From assembly GCA_019925105.1 (NCBI GenBank), contig JAHGAU010000027.1:248001-312000 (forward strand): a DNA stretch of 64,000 nucleotides, given 5' to 3'. Below the pieces are notes generated by a model, which did no database searches, had not been told where the DNA came from, and saw nothing but the letters and a program-made list of their open reading frames with translations. Source of the DNA: Niebla homalea. Taxonomy: Eukaryota > Ascomycota > Lecanoromycetes > Lecanorales > Ramalinaceae. Position numbers and translations under genes: made by a program. Positions 48,868 to 62,463 of this stretch are shown here, piece by piece (position 1 is the first letter of the stretch; every line of letters starts with the position of its first letter).

Positions 48868-49445
48868 TAAATGTGAGTAAACCGGCGCAGCTTTGCCACG
48901 TCGCAATGGCAACAGCCATATAAATCACCCTTTTTAGTGAGGGCATAACCAATTACCACTCGGTTTTATTTGAGAATTAAGAGATCGATTGCGATATTAA
49001 TACTTTTTAAACTTAAGCCGTAATATTATTCAAAAAAAAAGGCAATTCAATAAATTTACGTAAATGTTTTTTTATAAGATTTTAAGTATTTTTAATATAT
49101 AAGTTTTTAATTATATGATTTCTCCTTTTTATTTAAGCCTTTAGATAATAATAAAATTAAAAAGAGAAGATTTATCTCTTTATATTTAAAATGTTTATAT
49201 TATAACATTAGTAAATCTGCGACTTACTTAGATCGAGCAGCCAAAAAAAGGATTTTTTACTTGAACCGCTCACAAGTTACTTATAAGTATCCCGGAAAAC
49301 TTACGAACGCTTTAAGCAGTCTTAAGCGGGTAAACAAATTTAAAAATAAAAATGTTTAAGACGGTAAAATTACGGTTTTTATTCCTTATAAATTTTTTAT
49401 TAAGCTTTCTTGGAAATTCGCATACCCGTATCCCCGTTTATAAGT
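48868..49445. other. Mixed DNA: short normal-composition patch, then AT-rich
   Basis: 48868-48960 keeps normal composition (ggcgcagctttgccacgtcg) but has no ORF or match here. Around 49255-49340 the sequence resembles the copia LTR-like segment (acttataagtatcccgg, cttacgaacgctt) and may be another decayed LTR. That match is weak. Confidence 0.4.
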
Positions 49446-49727
49446 AATATTCATTATTTTTAAAAAAAGATTACAGATTCAGTTATTTTAACTAAAAGTT
49501 ACCCTTAAAGCTAATTTATCCGTAAGGGGGGGGTAGTTAAAGGGGGTAATTTAGTTAAAAAAAACGTTAAGTTAAAAAAAAAAAAACTTACGGGCAAGCC
49601 GGGTATTCGCGAGCGCTTAAAGGCCAAGTGAGGGGGGATCTACTTTCAACCTGCTTAACCTGCTCGCTTACACTCGGAGTGCTAATGAACTGGTAAATAA
49701 ATTTGCAGATAAAGCCTTTTATTAAGT
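49446..49727 (+). repeat. Copia 3' end: polypurine tract and probable LTR start, copy 2
   Basis: It aligns with 43325-43612, including both purine tracts (49524-49533 and 49537-49546) followed by taatttagtt. No reverse transcriptase precedes it, so only the 3' end remains. Confidence 0.6.
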
Positions 49728-50195
49728 TTAAACTTAATTATTATAATTCAGTATAATTGAATATACTTTATTATATTTATCAAAAGTATACCACTTGCCT
49801 GAATAATATAACTTTTAATTTTTCAGGGAATTCATAAAAAAAAAATATATTATTAATAATTATAAAAACAATTTAAAAAAACTTACGTTATAACATAATT
49901 TAACAAGAAAAATTCAGATAAGAAGATATTGAATAACTTTTTTTCAATTTTAATAACTTTAATTGTAGATATATTTTATTTTTAGTAAAAAGCGATTCAA
50001 AAGCCCAAATTTAACTCATAAATTAAAACGGAAAACTAAAAATAAACTTAATTATAATATAAATATAATTAAATTTAAACATCGGATAATCGGCTTTTTT
50101 TCTTCTAAAGAATGGTTTAGGGACGTTAATTATATAAATTCTATTACTAGAGTTTATTGTATGAAAAAACTTTAAGTAATATTTAAATATAAAAT
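49728..50195. other. AT-rich DNA, no feature seen
   Basis: AT-rich spacer with some TpG retained. No gene was seen. Confidence 0.45.
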
Positions 50196-51681
50196 TTTGA
50201 TTGATTAATTAATTTATATTACGAATCTAGTTAAGCTAATTTCAACGTTCTATAATATTTAGCCTATTAAATTTACTAAAAACCGTAAAACTTAAATTTT
50301 AAATATCGTGATAAAACCAATACTTAGTTAATTTTTAAAATAAGCATTATTAATTATTCAAAAAGTAATTATATTCAAAATATATCCAGGAAATATTATA
50401 ATATTATAAACGAATCTTTTTAAAGGTTACCTTTAATCCTATAGTGTTTTTATTATACCGTTAATCCGTTTTATATTATTATTTTAGTTTCTACCTTTAA
50501 ATGTTTTTATTAGTACGTATATTATTATTCATTTATTTATTCCTTTTTCATATCAAATATTACCGCTGTCCTTATTAATGCCTTCTATGTTGCCCCGGTA
50601 TTAACGGCCTTAAACCCTTATTAAGTATAGCCCTTCCGCCCTTATTTTTTATTTCGGCGTTAATAACGAGGTTTTTTTTATAAAGTCTTTAATAATTTTA
50701 TTTATCTTATTAATTAAATTGAATTACGGAAGTAAATCCGTGGATATTATAAGCTTAATTATTACCTTAATATCCCTTTTCATAGTTAATATCTTATAAT
50801 AATTAAATATTTTTATTTTCTTAATAAGTCTTATACGGAAATCCGCGTATAACGGGTAAGAAATAAAAACGTAAATAACTTTTTACTTTTATTATCCGTA
50901 TATACAGTTAATATTAATCTGGCCCTTAACGTATACCGTAAAAAGGAAATAGATTAAGTTATTTTTATCGGTTGAGAGTTAAGTTATTAAAGTATTATTA
51001 TTTTCATAATATTATAACGCTAGAAATAGTCTTTTATAATCTCGTCCTTATTTAACGTAAAGCAGTTATACCCTTATAAAACCGATTTTTAATAATAACG
51101 TTAACGTTTTATTTATTAAGCCCGGGTTTACCGTATTATTATGGTTACCTTTATTTTAATAATCGTTTTTATAAAAATATTTTTAATTTTATTTTAACCG
51201 CTATTAAGATTTAAGTTAATTAATTAAATATAAATTAGATATAATTTATTTTTTGCTCAATTTAACTTAACCTTAATAAATAGCGGTTCTATTAATTTCC
51301 GCGGAGGTCTTTTTACTTTTAAATATTTAAGGTTTTCTTAAAGCCCTAACGAGATTAATATTTACTTTAATATTCACTTTATCGGTAATATATAAATCTT
51401 TAACTTTAAGACGGGGATCGGGGTCACTTTATATATATTATTAATTACTTTGAAATATCGGTTTTCTATTACTTATAATTATTAAATCCGCGTTTTTCTT
51501 TATTTAATAGTATTTATTAATATATACTAAATTGCCGTTACGTATATTATTGCCGGCTTTATTACCGTATAATAGATAGTCCTAGTTTTTTATAGGGTAA
51601 CTCTTTATATCAATATCGTAAAGTAAATGAAGTTTTATTCTTAAGAAACCATTTTTTAAAAACATTTTTTATATAATCAGA
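50196..51681 (-). mobile_element. 5'-truncated LINE, minus strand
   Basis: The tail (ttgattgattaattaattt) begins at 50197, followed by the shared 3' sequence (ctagttaagctaatttcaacg). It parallels 4034 onward of the complete LINE as far as ttttttatataatc near 51680, where it stops abruptly against repeat R. No target duplication was identified. Confidence 0.8.
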
Positions 51682-51875
51682 AAAGATAGGAAGGGATGAA
51701 AGAGTAAAAGTAATGAAATAACAGGTGGCAATAGAGTGCAATTGAAGATAGGCCGTAGCCCTTATATAAGTTGGTAAGGTATAGGTTACTTATTATAGTA
51801 ATCCGTTATACCCTTCCTTTTTAAAGTATATATAAATTGATTCTACCCTTAATTAACTTTTTTAATATTTCCCTT
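51682..51875 (+). repeat. Repeat R, second copy, left part
   Basis: It aligns with 41927-42117, including ggccgtagcccttatataagtt. It ends at the LINE target duplication aatatttccctt (51864-51875), and the remainder lies at 57646-57716. Confidence 0.8.
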
Positions 51876-54800
51876 ATTCTTAAAATAGGATGGCGACGAA
51901 CAACGGGACCTTAAAGGTCAGAAACGATATACGCGTATATAGCTTAAGTAATAATGAGAATAATACTTTAAATATAATAAGCGGAAGCGGAATAATAATA
52001 AAAAAAAAGGGGGAGGAAGGGTAAACGGCTTAGGTTAATAGGAACGGTAATAAGTCATATAAATAACGTAATAAACATAAAATAAAAAAGCCTTAAATCG
52101 AATAAAGAACTTATAATTAATAAAATACATATAAAGGGATACGTATAACGTATAAAAATATTATTATAAAAAGTAATAAATAAAAAACGGAAAAGATAAA
52201 AACGATACGCGGGGACGGATAAGGGATAAACGGAGACATAAAAAGCCTTATTAAATATATATAAATTAAGAAAAAACTAAGTAAAAATAAAAAGATATTA
52301 AGTAAATAAAAATAAATTATAGAAAAAGGTAACCACCAAATACGCGGGGGAAAAGTAAAAAGGGAGGAAACGGTAAGGGCATTAAAAGGCCTTTTTATAA
52401 TTATATAAAAAAATATTATATTAAAAACTTAATTAATATTATAAATCGGGTTATAGGGAATAAAAGACTTTTACGTAAATACGGAAAGAAATTTAAGGGA
52501 TTTAAAAAGGTTATACGGAGCTTAAAAAACAATAATAAAAACGCCGGCGAACGGAAATAAAAAGAGATAAAAAGGATATATATAAAATAAAAAAGCAATA
52601 AAAGAAGCTTTAAAAAAGGGAGTAAGAATAAGTTAAATAATAAGGATTATAAGGGCGGTACTGGCATTAACGGTAAAGGAAATAAAGGCGGAAGAAAAAA
52701 CGGTAACGTTAAAAAAGGTAAAAATAATAATTATATAATTATCAGGCGAAAAAGAAAGAAATATAATAATAAAAATAAACCCGTTATAATTAATAAAAAT
52801 ATTTAAAATAACGGAAAAGTTATTAATAAAATAAATTATTACGGTATATAAACTATAAAGTAAGGACATTTTCCTTAATATAACCTTATTAAAAACGAAA
52901 GAAAAACTAAAGAAATTAAAGGGATAAACCGGTAAAAAAAAATATAAAACGGTAAAAATATTAAAATAATCTTTTATTATCGTAATAAACGGGATATACT
53001 TAATAAGGTTTACGGGGGAGGAAGGGGAAATTACTTTAAAGCGGATAAAAAAAAAATATGGTTTTTTACTTTAAATTAAAGATCGTTAATTATAATTTTC
53101 TTTTTATAATAAAAAGGTTAAATGCCTTTAATTATATAAAGAAATACTTTACGGTTATTTTAAGCGTAACGTTAATAAGGATATATAATAATATCCTTAA
53201 TAAAGGGGTAATAAAGGATAAGTCTTTTAAATTAATAAAACCTTAAGACCGGATAACGGATTTTAATTAATACTTTAAATATTAAGGGTACGGATATATT
53301 ATTATAAGGTATTTTAATAATATAAAGTACGTAGTATATATTAAAAGGCATAATACGTATAAATATATTAACTTAATAATAAAAAATTTAATAAAGAATA
53401 CGCCGAAATATATAGTATATAATAATAATAATTACTTAACGTAAAACTTACAATATATAATAAGAATAAAGGAAACTTAATATAAAAAAATTAAGATAAC
53501 GGTTAAAGTCTAACGTTATAACTTATATAAATTTAAACCGATAAAATAATTAAAAATAATCTTAAAACGTAAATAAAGCTTATTAAATAAAGAAAAATAA
53601 AACGTAATAATTAATAACATAAAAAAAAAGCTTATAATAATATTAACTTTTAAAGCCGACCATTTAACCAGGATTATTATCGTAATAAAAAAATTAAAAT
53701 AAATAACGCTTAACCTTAAGGAGAAACCGTTTATATAAATAAAAATTAATAAAAAAAGTTTAATGGATATTAATATTTAATATATTTACGCTTTTAAGGA
53801 TAATATAATATAACGTACGTAAAGAAATAATTAAAATTATAATATTAATATTTAAATTTAAAGAAATCGAAAATATTAATATTATAACGATATAAAAGCT
53901 ATTATATAATTTATATATTTACTTTTTAATTATTCCGGGAAATAATTTTTATTTAACCTTTAAAAATAATAAAATAACGTAAACGTACTTCTTTATTAAT
54001 AAGAAATAAAATATAAATAATTAAAACATTATTTATTATAAAGGGAACTTATATATATTCCGGATTATATAAAAAAGGATATTAAAAGTAACTTAAATAT
54101 TTATAATACGTATAATCCGTTATTAATTAATAAAAAAAACCCTTCATAATCTTATTACTTAAGGATATTATAATTATATTTAATAAGTATTTCTTAATAA
54201 AAAACTTTAATTTTTATTATATTTAATAGAATAAAAACGGTTATATAATTAATTATATTAAATTTAAAGAATTATTAATAATTATTATACAGTTTAATTT
54301 TACGTTATTAACGGTAAAAAAGGCTATTATATAAAAAAGTTATAAATTTAAGATTATAATTAACTTAATATTTAATTTAGAAAATATTATTAACTTAATT
54401 ATAATATACGGACCTTAAAAGGACTTAAAATATAATTTAAATTACGTCCTAATACAGATAACTTTAAATTGGTCCGTTAACGTAATTCCGTTTTTACCGT
54501 TTAAATAAACGTGGAAAACGGTTAAGGAAGTTAAGGTATTTATAAAAATAATAAAAATAATATCTTAATTAACGAAGCTCCCCCGGCTTAATAATAAAAA
54601 ATAAATTAACCGTTTTATAAAGTAAGTAATAAAAACTTTAAATAAAGTAATTAACGTTATAATCTTAATAATAAAGCCGTTTTAAAAAGTTAAAACTTAT
54701 TAAAATAAAAAATATATAAAAGCGACTATAAAGGTAAAAACGCTTATAAAATAAATTATTAAATATAGGAACCGGGAAACGCTTTAATAATTAAAAAAAA

Positions 54801-57645
54801 CTTAAAAGGAAAAAAAAAAGAATTATTTAAAAAATTAAATAACCGTATTTCCGGGTTATAATATATGACTTAACGGTTTCCTTTTATAATATTTAAAAGC
54901 TAATAAAATATAATAAAGAATAAAATGGGAAACCTAAATTTATCTTTAAGTTTTTACCCTTAAAAAGATTAAACGGTACGGTAATAAATATCTTTAACGG
55001 TAAAATTAAACCTTTTAAAGGGGCGTTCTTTCCCTTATTACCAGAAGTTAATTTAATAAATATCGACGGTACGGTATATTTTAAATTAATAATAATAAGT
55101 AAAATAATAACTTAAGAAATAATAATTGAGGTAATTAATAAATTAAAGAAAAATAAAGTTTCCGGATTTAACAATATATTAAATAAGTTCTTATTTATAA
55201 TAATGTTATTATTCAGAAAAATCTTTATTTATTTATTTTAAGTTTATTTTAATATAAAATATTAGCTTTATAAATTTAAGGAGGCCAATATAATTATCTT
55301 TAAAAAGCCGGTTAAATTAAATTATTTAAAAATAAAATTATATAAATTTATAATATTCCTTTATATATTAAGGAAAACTTTAAAGACGGTAATTATAAAG
55401 ACCTTAAGTAATTATATAAAAAAATATAAATTACTTCTTAATTAATAAATAAAAGTAAGAAAAAAATAATTAACGGAAATAATTCTTAAAGGTTTAATTA
55501 ATAACGTATATACGGTATAAAATTATAGGAAGAAATACGTTATAAGTCTTTTTTCCTTAAATATTATAAAGGTATTTAATAAGGTAAATTATTAAAAGTT
55601 ACTATATAATTTACGGAAAAAAAGGGTTTTATTTTTCCTTATAAATTAAATAAAGAGTATCTTAAGTAATTAAATAACGTTAATTAATTTAAGATAGAAA
55701 ATAAGTATAATAAAGCTTATAATAATAAAGATTCCTTAAAAATTATTTATTTTTTTAATCTTATTTTTATTCTTTAACGGTTTATTTATTAAAGACTTAA
55801 TAAAATTAAAATAAAAAATTTAAATAAAAAACTTTATTAATAATATTTACCTCTTAATTTATAATATATTTATTTATATAAATTATTTAAAGTTAAAATA
55901 AACTTATAAAGTTTATTTACGATAAATAAAAATATATAAAACCCAATTCACTCCGTATAAGTATAAATTTATTTATATAATAAGGAGCTTAAAGTTATAT
56001 AATATAATAATTATAATAGACTTAAGTAATATAACGGTAAAACCGGAAGTTAACATTAAAGTATTTAACTTATAAGTTAATAAAAAACTAAATTAAAAAA
56101 ATTATATAAAAAAGGTCCAAAAGAAAATAATTTTATAAGAAAGGGGCCTTATTTACCTTATAACGTTAACGTAAAAAGCTATTTTATAAAAGGTTAAAAC
56201 CGTTTATTAAGCGGTTATAAAGTTTATAATAATAAACGTAATAATTATTTAATACGTATTTAAAGGTACGCTTAAATATAAAAAAGAGTCCGTCTGGTAA
56301 TTATAAAAGATTTAAAATTAATACTTAAAAGTAATAAATAAAGTATATAAAGTAACTCCGTCCCGATATTGGAATTTAAGGTTTTTATATTATTAATAAA
56401 ACTGGTTTTAAATTAAATAATCGTTTAAATAAAACTTAAAAAAAAAATAAACTTAATTACGTTAATAAGAAATAAACGTATTTATTAAAATTATAAAAAG
56501 CCTTAAATAAAAAAGCGTAGAAAAATAGTATTTATTATTTTTACGGAAGTTAAATTAAAATAAATTAAAAAAGAAATTAACCTAATTTATATTTAAAAAG
56601 TTAACGTAAAAATATATAAATTTTTACTTAAAGTAAAAGCGGCGGAAAAAAAGAAAGTTATAAAGGTAAAGTTAATAATAATTACCCTATAGATTATAAG
56701 GAAATAAATAAAATATTAATATAAATATAAAGAATTAATCTTTTAAAAACAATAATACCCGGCGTTAAATAGCGATAAGGTTATTAATAAATATCTTTAA
56801 CGTTACGAAATTATAAGGAAAAATAATAACGTATTAATAATTTAACTCCGGATAAATAAAAATAACTTAATTTATTTCTTTTTTATTATATACGTTAATA
56901 GCCGGATTAACGTTAATAATAAGTATAAATAGTAAAAATAAAACGATATATATATATTAATTTTTTATTTACTATTTAAGGAGCTTAAACCGGGATTAAT
57001 TAAAAGGGTAAAGATTAACGATTATCGTTAAATACTTATTAATAAAAAGGATATTAAGGCGGCCGTTAAATTTATAATGATTACGGACTTATTATTATAA
57101 TTTAGTTTAATTAAAAAAATAAATAAAGTAATTAAGGATTTAATTAAAAAACTTCACTATTAACCCGGAAATAAAAAATAGCGGCGGAAAAATTATATTT
57201 AATAAAGGGTTAAAAAGGCTATAAATATTAAAGCGGCATAAAAAACGATATTATATTAATTAATAAAGTTATATAAATAAGGTCATAATAATATATATAT
57301 TAATAAGGATATTTAATAATATAATCGGAATTTTAAAATTTTAATATTAAATAAACCCATAAAATAACGGAAAAGCAATAAATTTAAAAATAATCCTTAA
57401 GTGGATTTAATCGTAATATTATAGGTTTTCTTAAAAAAAATATATAAATAAGTTCCTATTCTTTAAACGGCCGTAAATACTTTTAACTTTTAAAATATAA
57501 ATAAAAGCTAGGTAAATACCGGTTTTTATTCTTAACGTTATAGATATCAGGTTTTTTACGGTTATTAATAAAGCTAAATAACTAAGTATTAAGGAACGCC
57601 GGAATTAACTTAGCTAGATCCGTAGTATAAATCAATTAATTAATC
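51876..57645 (+). mobile_element. Full-length RIP-degraded Tad1-like LINE, plus strand
   Basis: A 12-bp target duplication, aatatttccctt (51864-51875 and 57646-57657), flanks a 5.77-kb element. The order is leader (gatggcgacgaacaacggg), ORF1 with a degraded zinc knuckle at 53271-53300, endonuclease from about 53720, reverse transcriptase with degraded NKAPG (NKVSGFN at about 55150-55175) and the GIPQGSPLSPILF region at about 55700-55790, then an ATCA tail. The unoccupied target survives in repeat R at about 42106. It is close to the copy at 34504 but independently mutated. Open frames inside it, on either strand, are RIP artefacts. Confidence 0.9.
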
Positions 57646-57716
57646 AATATTTCCCTTCCTTTATATATTTATCCGTAAATTTAATATCTTTTATATTTTC
57701 TTTTTTTCTAGCTACC
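57646..57716 (+). repeat. Repeat R, second copy, right part
   Basis: It aligns with 42106-42175 after allowing for C-to-T changes: tttatccgtaaatttaatatc against catccgcaagtttggtgtc. Confidence 0.8.
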
Positions 57717-60700
57717 TTTATAATAAAATACTGCCCTTAATATTATTATATTTTAGATTATATTATACCTATTTATATATATTTTAATTATATATATACC
57801 GTTTATAATATTTTTTTAATAATTTAAATTATTATAAATATAAAAATTAAAAAAATATTAAAATAATAATAGCTTACTTCTGCTCCCTTTATCATAAATT
57901 TATTTTTTTAATATTACGTATTATTAATAAGTAATTCTTATCCTTTAACGCCGTTTATATATATATTTACTTATTTTTTTTATAGCCTTATTCTTAAATC
58001 TTACTTAATAATAATAAATAAATATATTAAGATTTAATTTTCTTAAAAGTAACCCCCCAGTTTTATTATTCTGATTTATCAATAACGGTAACCTTAATAC
58101 TTTACGTCCATTTATCTTAAAACTTAAACTATTTATATTTATATCTTCTTTAAGTATAATACGCTTAATCCGTATAAAAATATAACGCACCTTACTTTAT
58201 TCATTAAAAGATTATAAATATTATCCTTTATAAGGATGGAACCTTTTAATCGATCATTCTTTACCTTATTCTTTTATTCGTATATTTCTGATATCTCTTT
58301 TAATCCTATTATTATTAAGTATATCTTAAGTAAATTCATTATGTAACTTTAAATACGTCTTAAAAAGGCTTAATCGTTTAAGTAAGCTTTATTTAAATTC
58401 TTTTTTTTTATAAATCTTAATAGTTTTTTTTATTGGCGTATTTAGGATAACGTTATACGTAATTATTCAGCTTATATTCACCTATTAATGCTATCTCTTT
58501 ATCGGTTTATTATATTGGTCTTAAAAAAGTAATTAAGGGGGTAATAATTTATCATGGTTATTGCTATTTATATATTATTACTTAAGAAAATAAAGGAAAG
58601 AAAAAAACAATAAATAAGTTTTTTATTAATCTTTGGATAGCCCTTTAACCTTTATATAAATTCCTTTAACGCTTAATACTATACTTAACAACGTTTACTG
58701 AAGGTATAATACTTATTATAACTTTTAATATTGCTTTTATTTACTTATATATTTTTCTTTTAATTAATTAATATATTAAATACTTTTAAGGCCGTATTTA
58801 CTCATAAATAAAATGTATTTTCGTAATCTCTTAATAACTTATATATGATCGTCTTAATATAAGTATTTCTAAAAGGTATATTAAAAGGGATTCCTTCTAA
58901 ACGTAATAATATTATTTATTATCTTTATTAAGTTCCGTCCCAGTTAGTTCCGTCGGCGAATAAGATATTAAAAATAATATTTAATTATTTATTTATTCTA
59001 TAATCTTACCGCGTAGCCGTTTACTTTATCCTTCTTACTTATTTATTTTTCTTATTTTCTTTTACTCCTTTAAATTTCTTTACTTCTTTAATTTATTTAA
59101 TCTCCAATTTTTTTTATACTTTTATTAACTTATCTTAAATTGGATCCAATCTTATACTTAATTATCGAGTATCCCTTTAAGAATATATATAAATCGGTAA
59201 CCTTAATATTATTTGCTTATCTCGTATTTATATTAATTTACTTATAGTCTTCGGAATCTTATATAGGATTCTTTAATTATATTTATAGTAATTAAATCAA
59301 TTACATCCTTATACTTTAATAAGCATATTCTTATTATTAACCTTACTGAATTAAATAAACGTATTCCTGTTATTATAAGGGTTTATTTATATGGTAATTG
59401 GCTAGTATATCTGGAGTTATATTTTACGGTTCCTTATCATCCCAGTTTATTCCAACTCTCTTACTTTTAGGAGCTTCTTATAGTATATATCCAAGTTTAC
59501 GCGTCCCGTATATATATTAAGGCCCGGGCGTACGTTAAATATTAGTAAATTAACGGTAACCGTTAATTTATTTTTATTAATTACCGCCGTATTAAGGGTT
59601 TATTAAATAGCGCTTATTTAAACTATATCTTTAAATATTAACCGGCCGATTATAATTTCTATTTAAGTATATATGAATTAATTCACTTTTTAATTAATTA
59701 TTGCTGATTCCTTTTTATAGATTTTTAGTACCGGGATATAGTTTAAATAAACGCTTTTTCTTTAATACGTTATATACCTCCTAATCCCGATATTAATCGT
59801 AAGTCCGGTATAAAAGGTCGTATGCGCTTTATAGTTAATTATGGTTTATAGTTAACTTAATAGCTATAACCTTAATAAGCACCCCCTCCTTTATCCTTTA
59901 TATTTAGTACCCGATTATTATTATTATAGCTTATTCTTAATCCCTAGTTATCTCGTTTTATTATTTAATTACTTTAATAATCTTGGTTATTCCGTTTATT
60001 TCCTTTACCTTCCGTTTAATTAATTTGACCGTTTATATCGCTTTTTTTTCGCCCGTCTATTTAATCGACCTTTTTGGTTTAAATACATTAATTATCCCCG
60101 TATTAATTTAGCCTTGTTAGCATCGCCGGCCTATCTCGGTCGTATGAATTTAATTAGCATAGGAAAGCCCGTATAAAATATAGCCTGTCTTTTTTAGGGA
60201 TTAATACCTTAACGGAGTCGTATAAATAATCGTTTAAAAAAAGATAATATCGTTTATCCGATTTAAACTTAATTAAGGATATCTTTAACTTAAGTTTTAA
60301 TAATCCCGATTTTAATAAGTTATCTTTTCCTTTTATATATAAAGTAATTATTAACCGGTTCCTTATTTAAATAATATACCTGCCTGAATTCCTTCGTTAA
60401 CTCCTTTTCTTTTTAAGTCCGTTGTTTATACTATACGCGCGTAATAATCCTTAACGATATCTCTATAAGTATCTTTCCCTTAATAAGCTTTTCTTTTTGT
60501 TTTATACCCGTATATATAATAACCTTTAAAGTCCTTAACTTAAATATGATTCTTTAACCGTTCCCGGTTAAGGTTATTTTTATAGGTAATATAATTATAC
60601 TTTAAAAAGAGGTTTATATCCTTCTTTAACTTTATATTGCTGACTTTAATAGACCTTATATTTCGGACTATTCCCGAGCTTATTATATTTAGCCTATATC

Positions 60701-62463
60701 GCTCGGCTTTGGCTCCGGACCGTAATTATTATAAATATTATTATAATCTTAATCTTAATATATATTTTATTAAAAAGATATATATATAGCCATCCGTAAA
60801 TTAAAGTTTTAATCGGGTTTTGATATATTTTATTAGCTCTTTCAGTTACGTTATTGGGTTTACTTATCGAGTCGCCTCCTTAATAACGGGTTATTTTTAT
60901 TTTAAGTTACGTCCTTATATATATACCGGTCCTTTTATTCCGCCTCCGCCTTTGTTATTAAAATAAAACAATTAAAACGGTTTTATACCCCGTAATTACC
61001 GTAGTAAAGGATAATTTTAAATATATTCTTTTATCTTAAAGGTGCGGTTAAGGCCTCGGTTACCCGTTATTTAAAATAATTTTTATATTTATATTAAAGG
61101 TATATTTTATTTATATTCTTAGCGTAATATCTATAATAAAGTTAATATTTAAACTTATAATCCGGAAGAAAAACGTCCTTTTAAATAAATTTTTAAATAT
61201 ATAACCTTAATACTTAATTATATTTTTACTTATAGATTACTTTTAATACGTTTTCTTTTTTTTTAAGGAAATATTGTTAATTATAAATAATTATAACTTT
61301 TTATAATTTCGTTATTTTATAATTTCGTTATTTTATAATTTATAATATATAATAAATGAAAAACTATAAATAAAAAATTAAGGGCTTAATATCCTTTTAT
61401 TTATACTTATTTCCTCCGAATCTTTATTATACTCTTATTTCCCTTCTTTTTTGACTTTTTATTTTTAACGGTATTTATTAAAGTAGCTATTTATTCCTTT
61501 TCTTACCCCCTTTTTTTTTAATTTTTAAATCCGTATTTTCTTAAGATTTTTAATATACTGAAATATAAAAGTAAATAAAATAAAAGTATAATAAGAAACG
61601 GCATTATATTACTCATATATATTTCCTCCCCTTAAATTATATTATTTATAATTATAACGGTTTTTAAAGGACTAAAACGTTCCCTATTTATGCCCGCCGG
61701 ATTTTAATTTTTTTCATTATTTTCAGCCTTAACTTATCGGAAGGTTTAAGATACCTAATATGTAATATAAATATTTTAAGATAATCCTTAAAACATAAGT
61801 TAAGTATAAAAGTTTTTTTTTTAATATATATAAAGCTTTATATTCTTTTATAAAGCTTTTAATAATAAATAATCCAACTTAATAAAGCTTAAGTTTTCCA
61901 AAATTGGGGGTAAAGTCCCGTTATATAATTAATTATTTTTCCTTTAACGGATTTTAATTTTATACTCCTTTATCGTAACGTCTTTTTTATCGGTTTTTTA
62001 TTACGTTTAACTTCTTTTATAATTCTTCCTTAATACTTACCTGATTTATTATAAATCCTTAAATAACTTTATATATTACTTCTTTTAAAGGCGGTATTAT
62101 TCTTTCCGTAATACGTATTTTAACTCTTAATTTAATTACGTTCCGTTTATATATTATATCCGGTTTAACCTTAAAAAGGATATTAATAAAAGTATACTTT
62201 AAATATTTAATATATTTTAAGTTAATACTTAAAGTTATTAATCTTCCCGCTTATATTTAATTATACATTTATTAAGTTTACGTTTTTCCTTATTACGTTT
62301 TATTAAATTTAATTATTAAACTTTATTATATTTATTACTTTATACGCTATATTTAATATAAAAATACATTAAATATTATATAACCGGAAGAAGCTTTTTA
62401 TCTTTTTATTTATAAATATTTTCTTAATATCTATATATATTATAGCGGGTTTTAAGTAATAAT
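57717..62463. other. Long AT-rich RIP-like block, unassigned
   Basis: About 4.7 kb with retained CpG and depleted CpA, as expected of a RIP-mutated coding transposon, and GC slightly higher from 59.4 to 61.1 kb. I could not read a polymerase or transposase motif in any frame. The minus-strand 61-codon frame at 58005-58190 lacks support. Confidence 0.45.
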
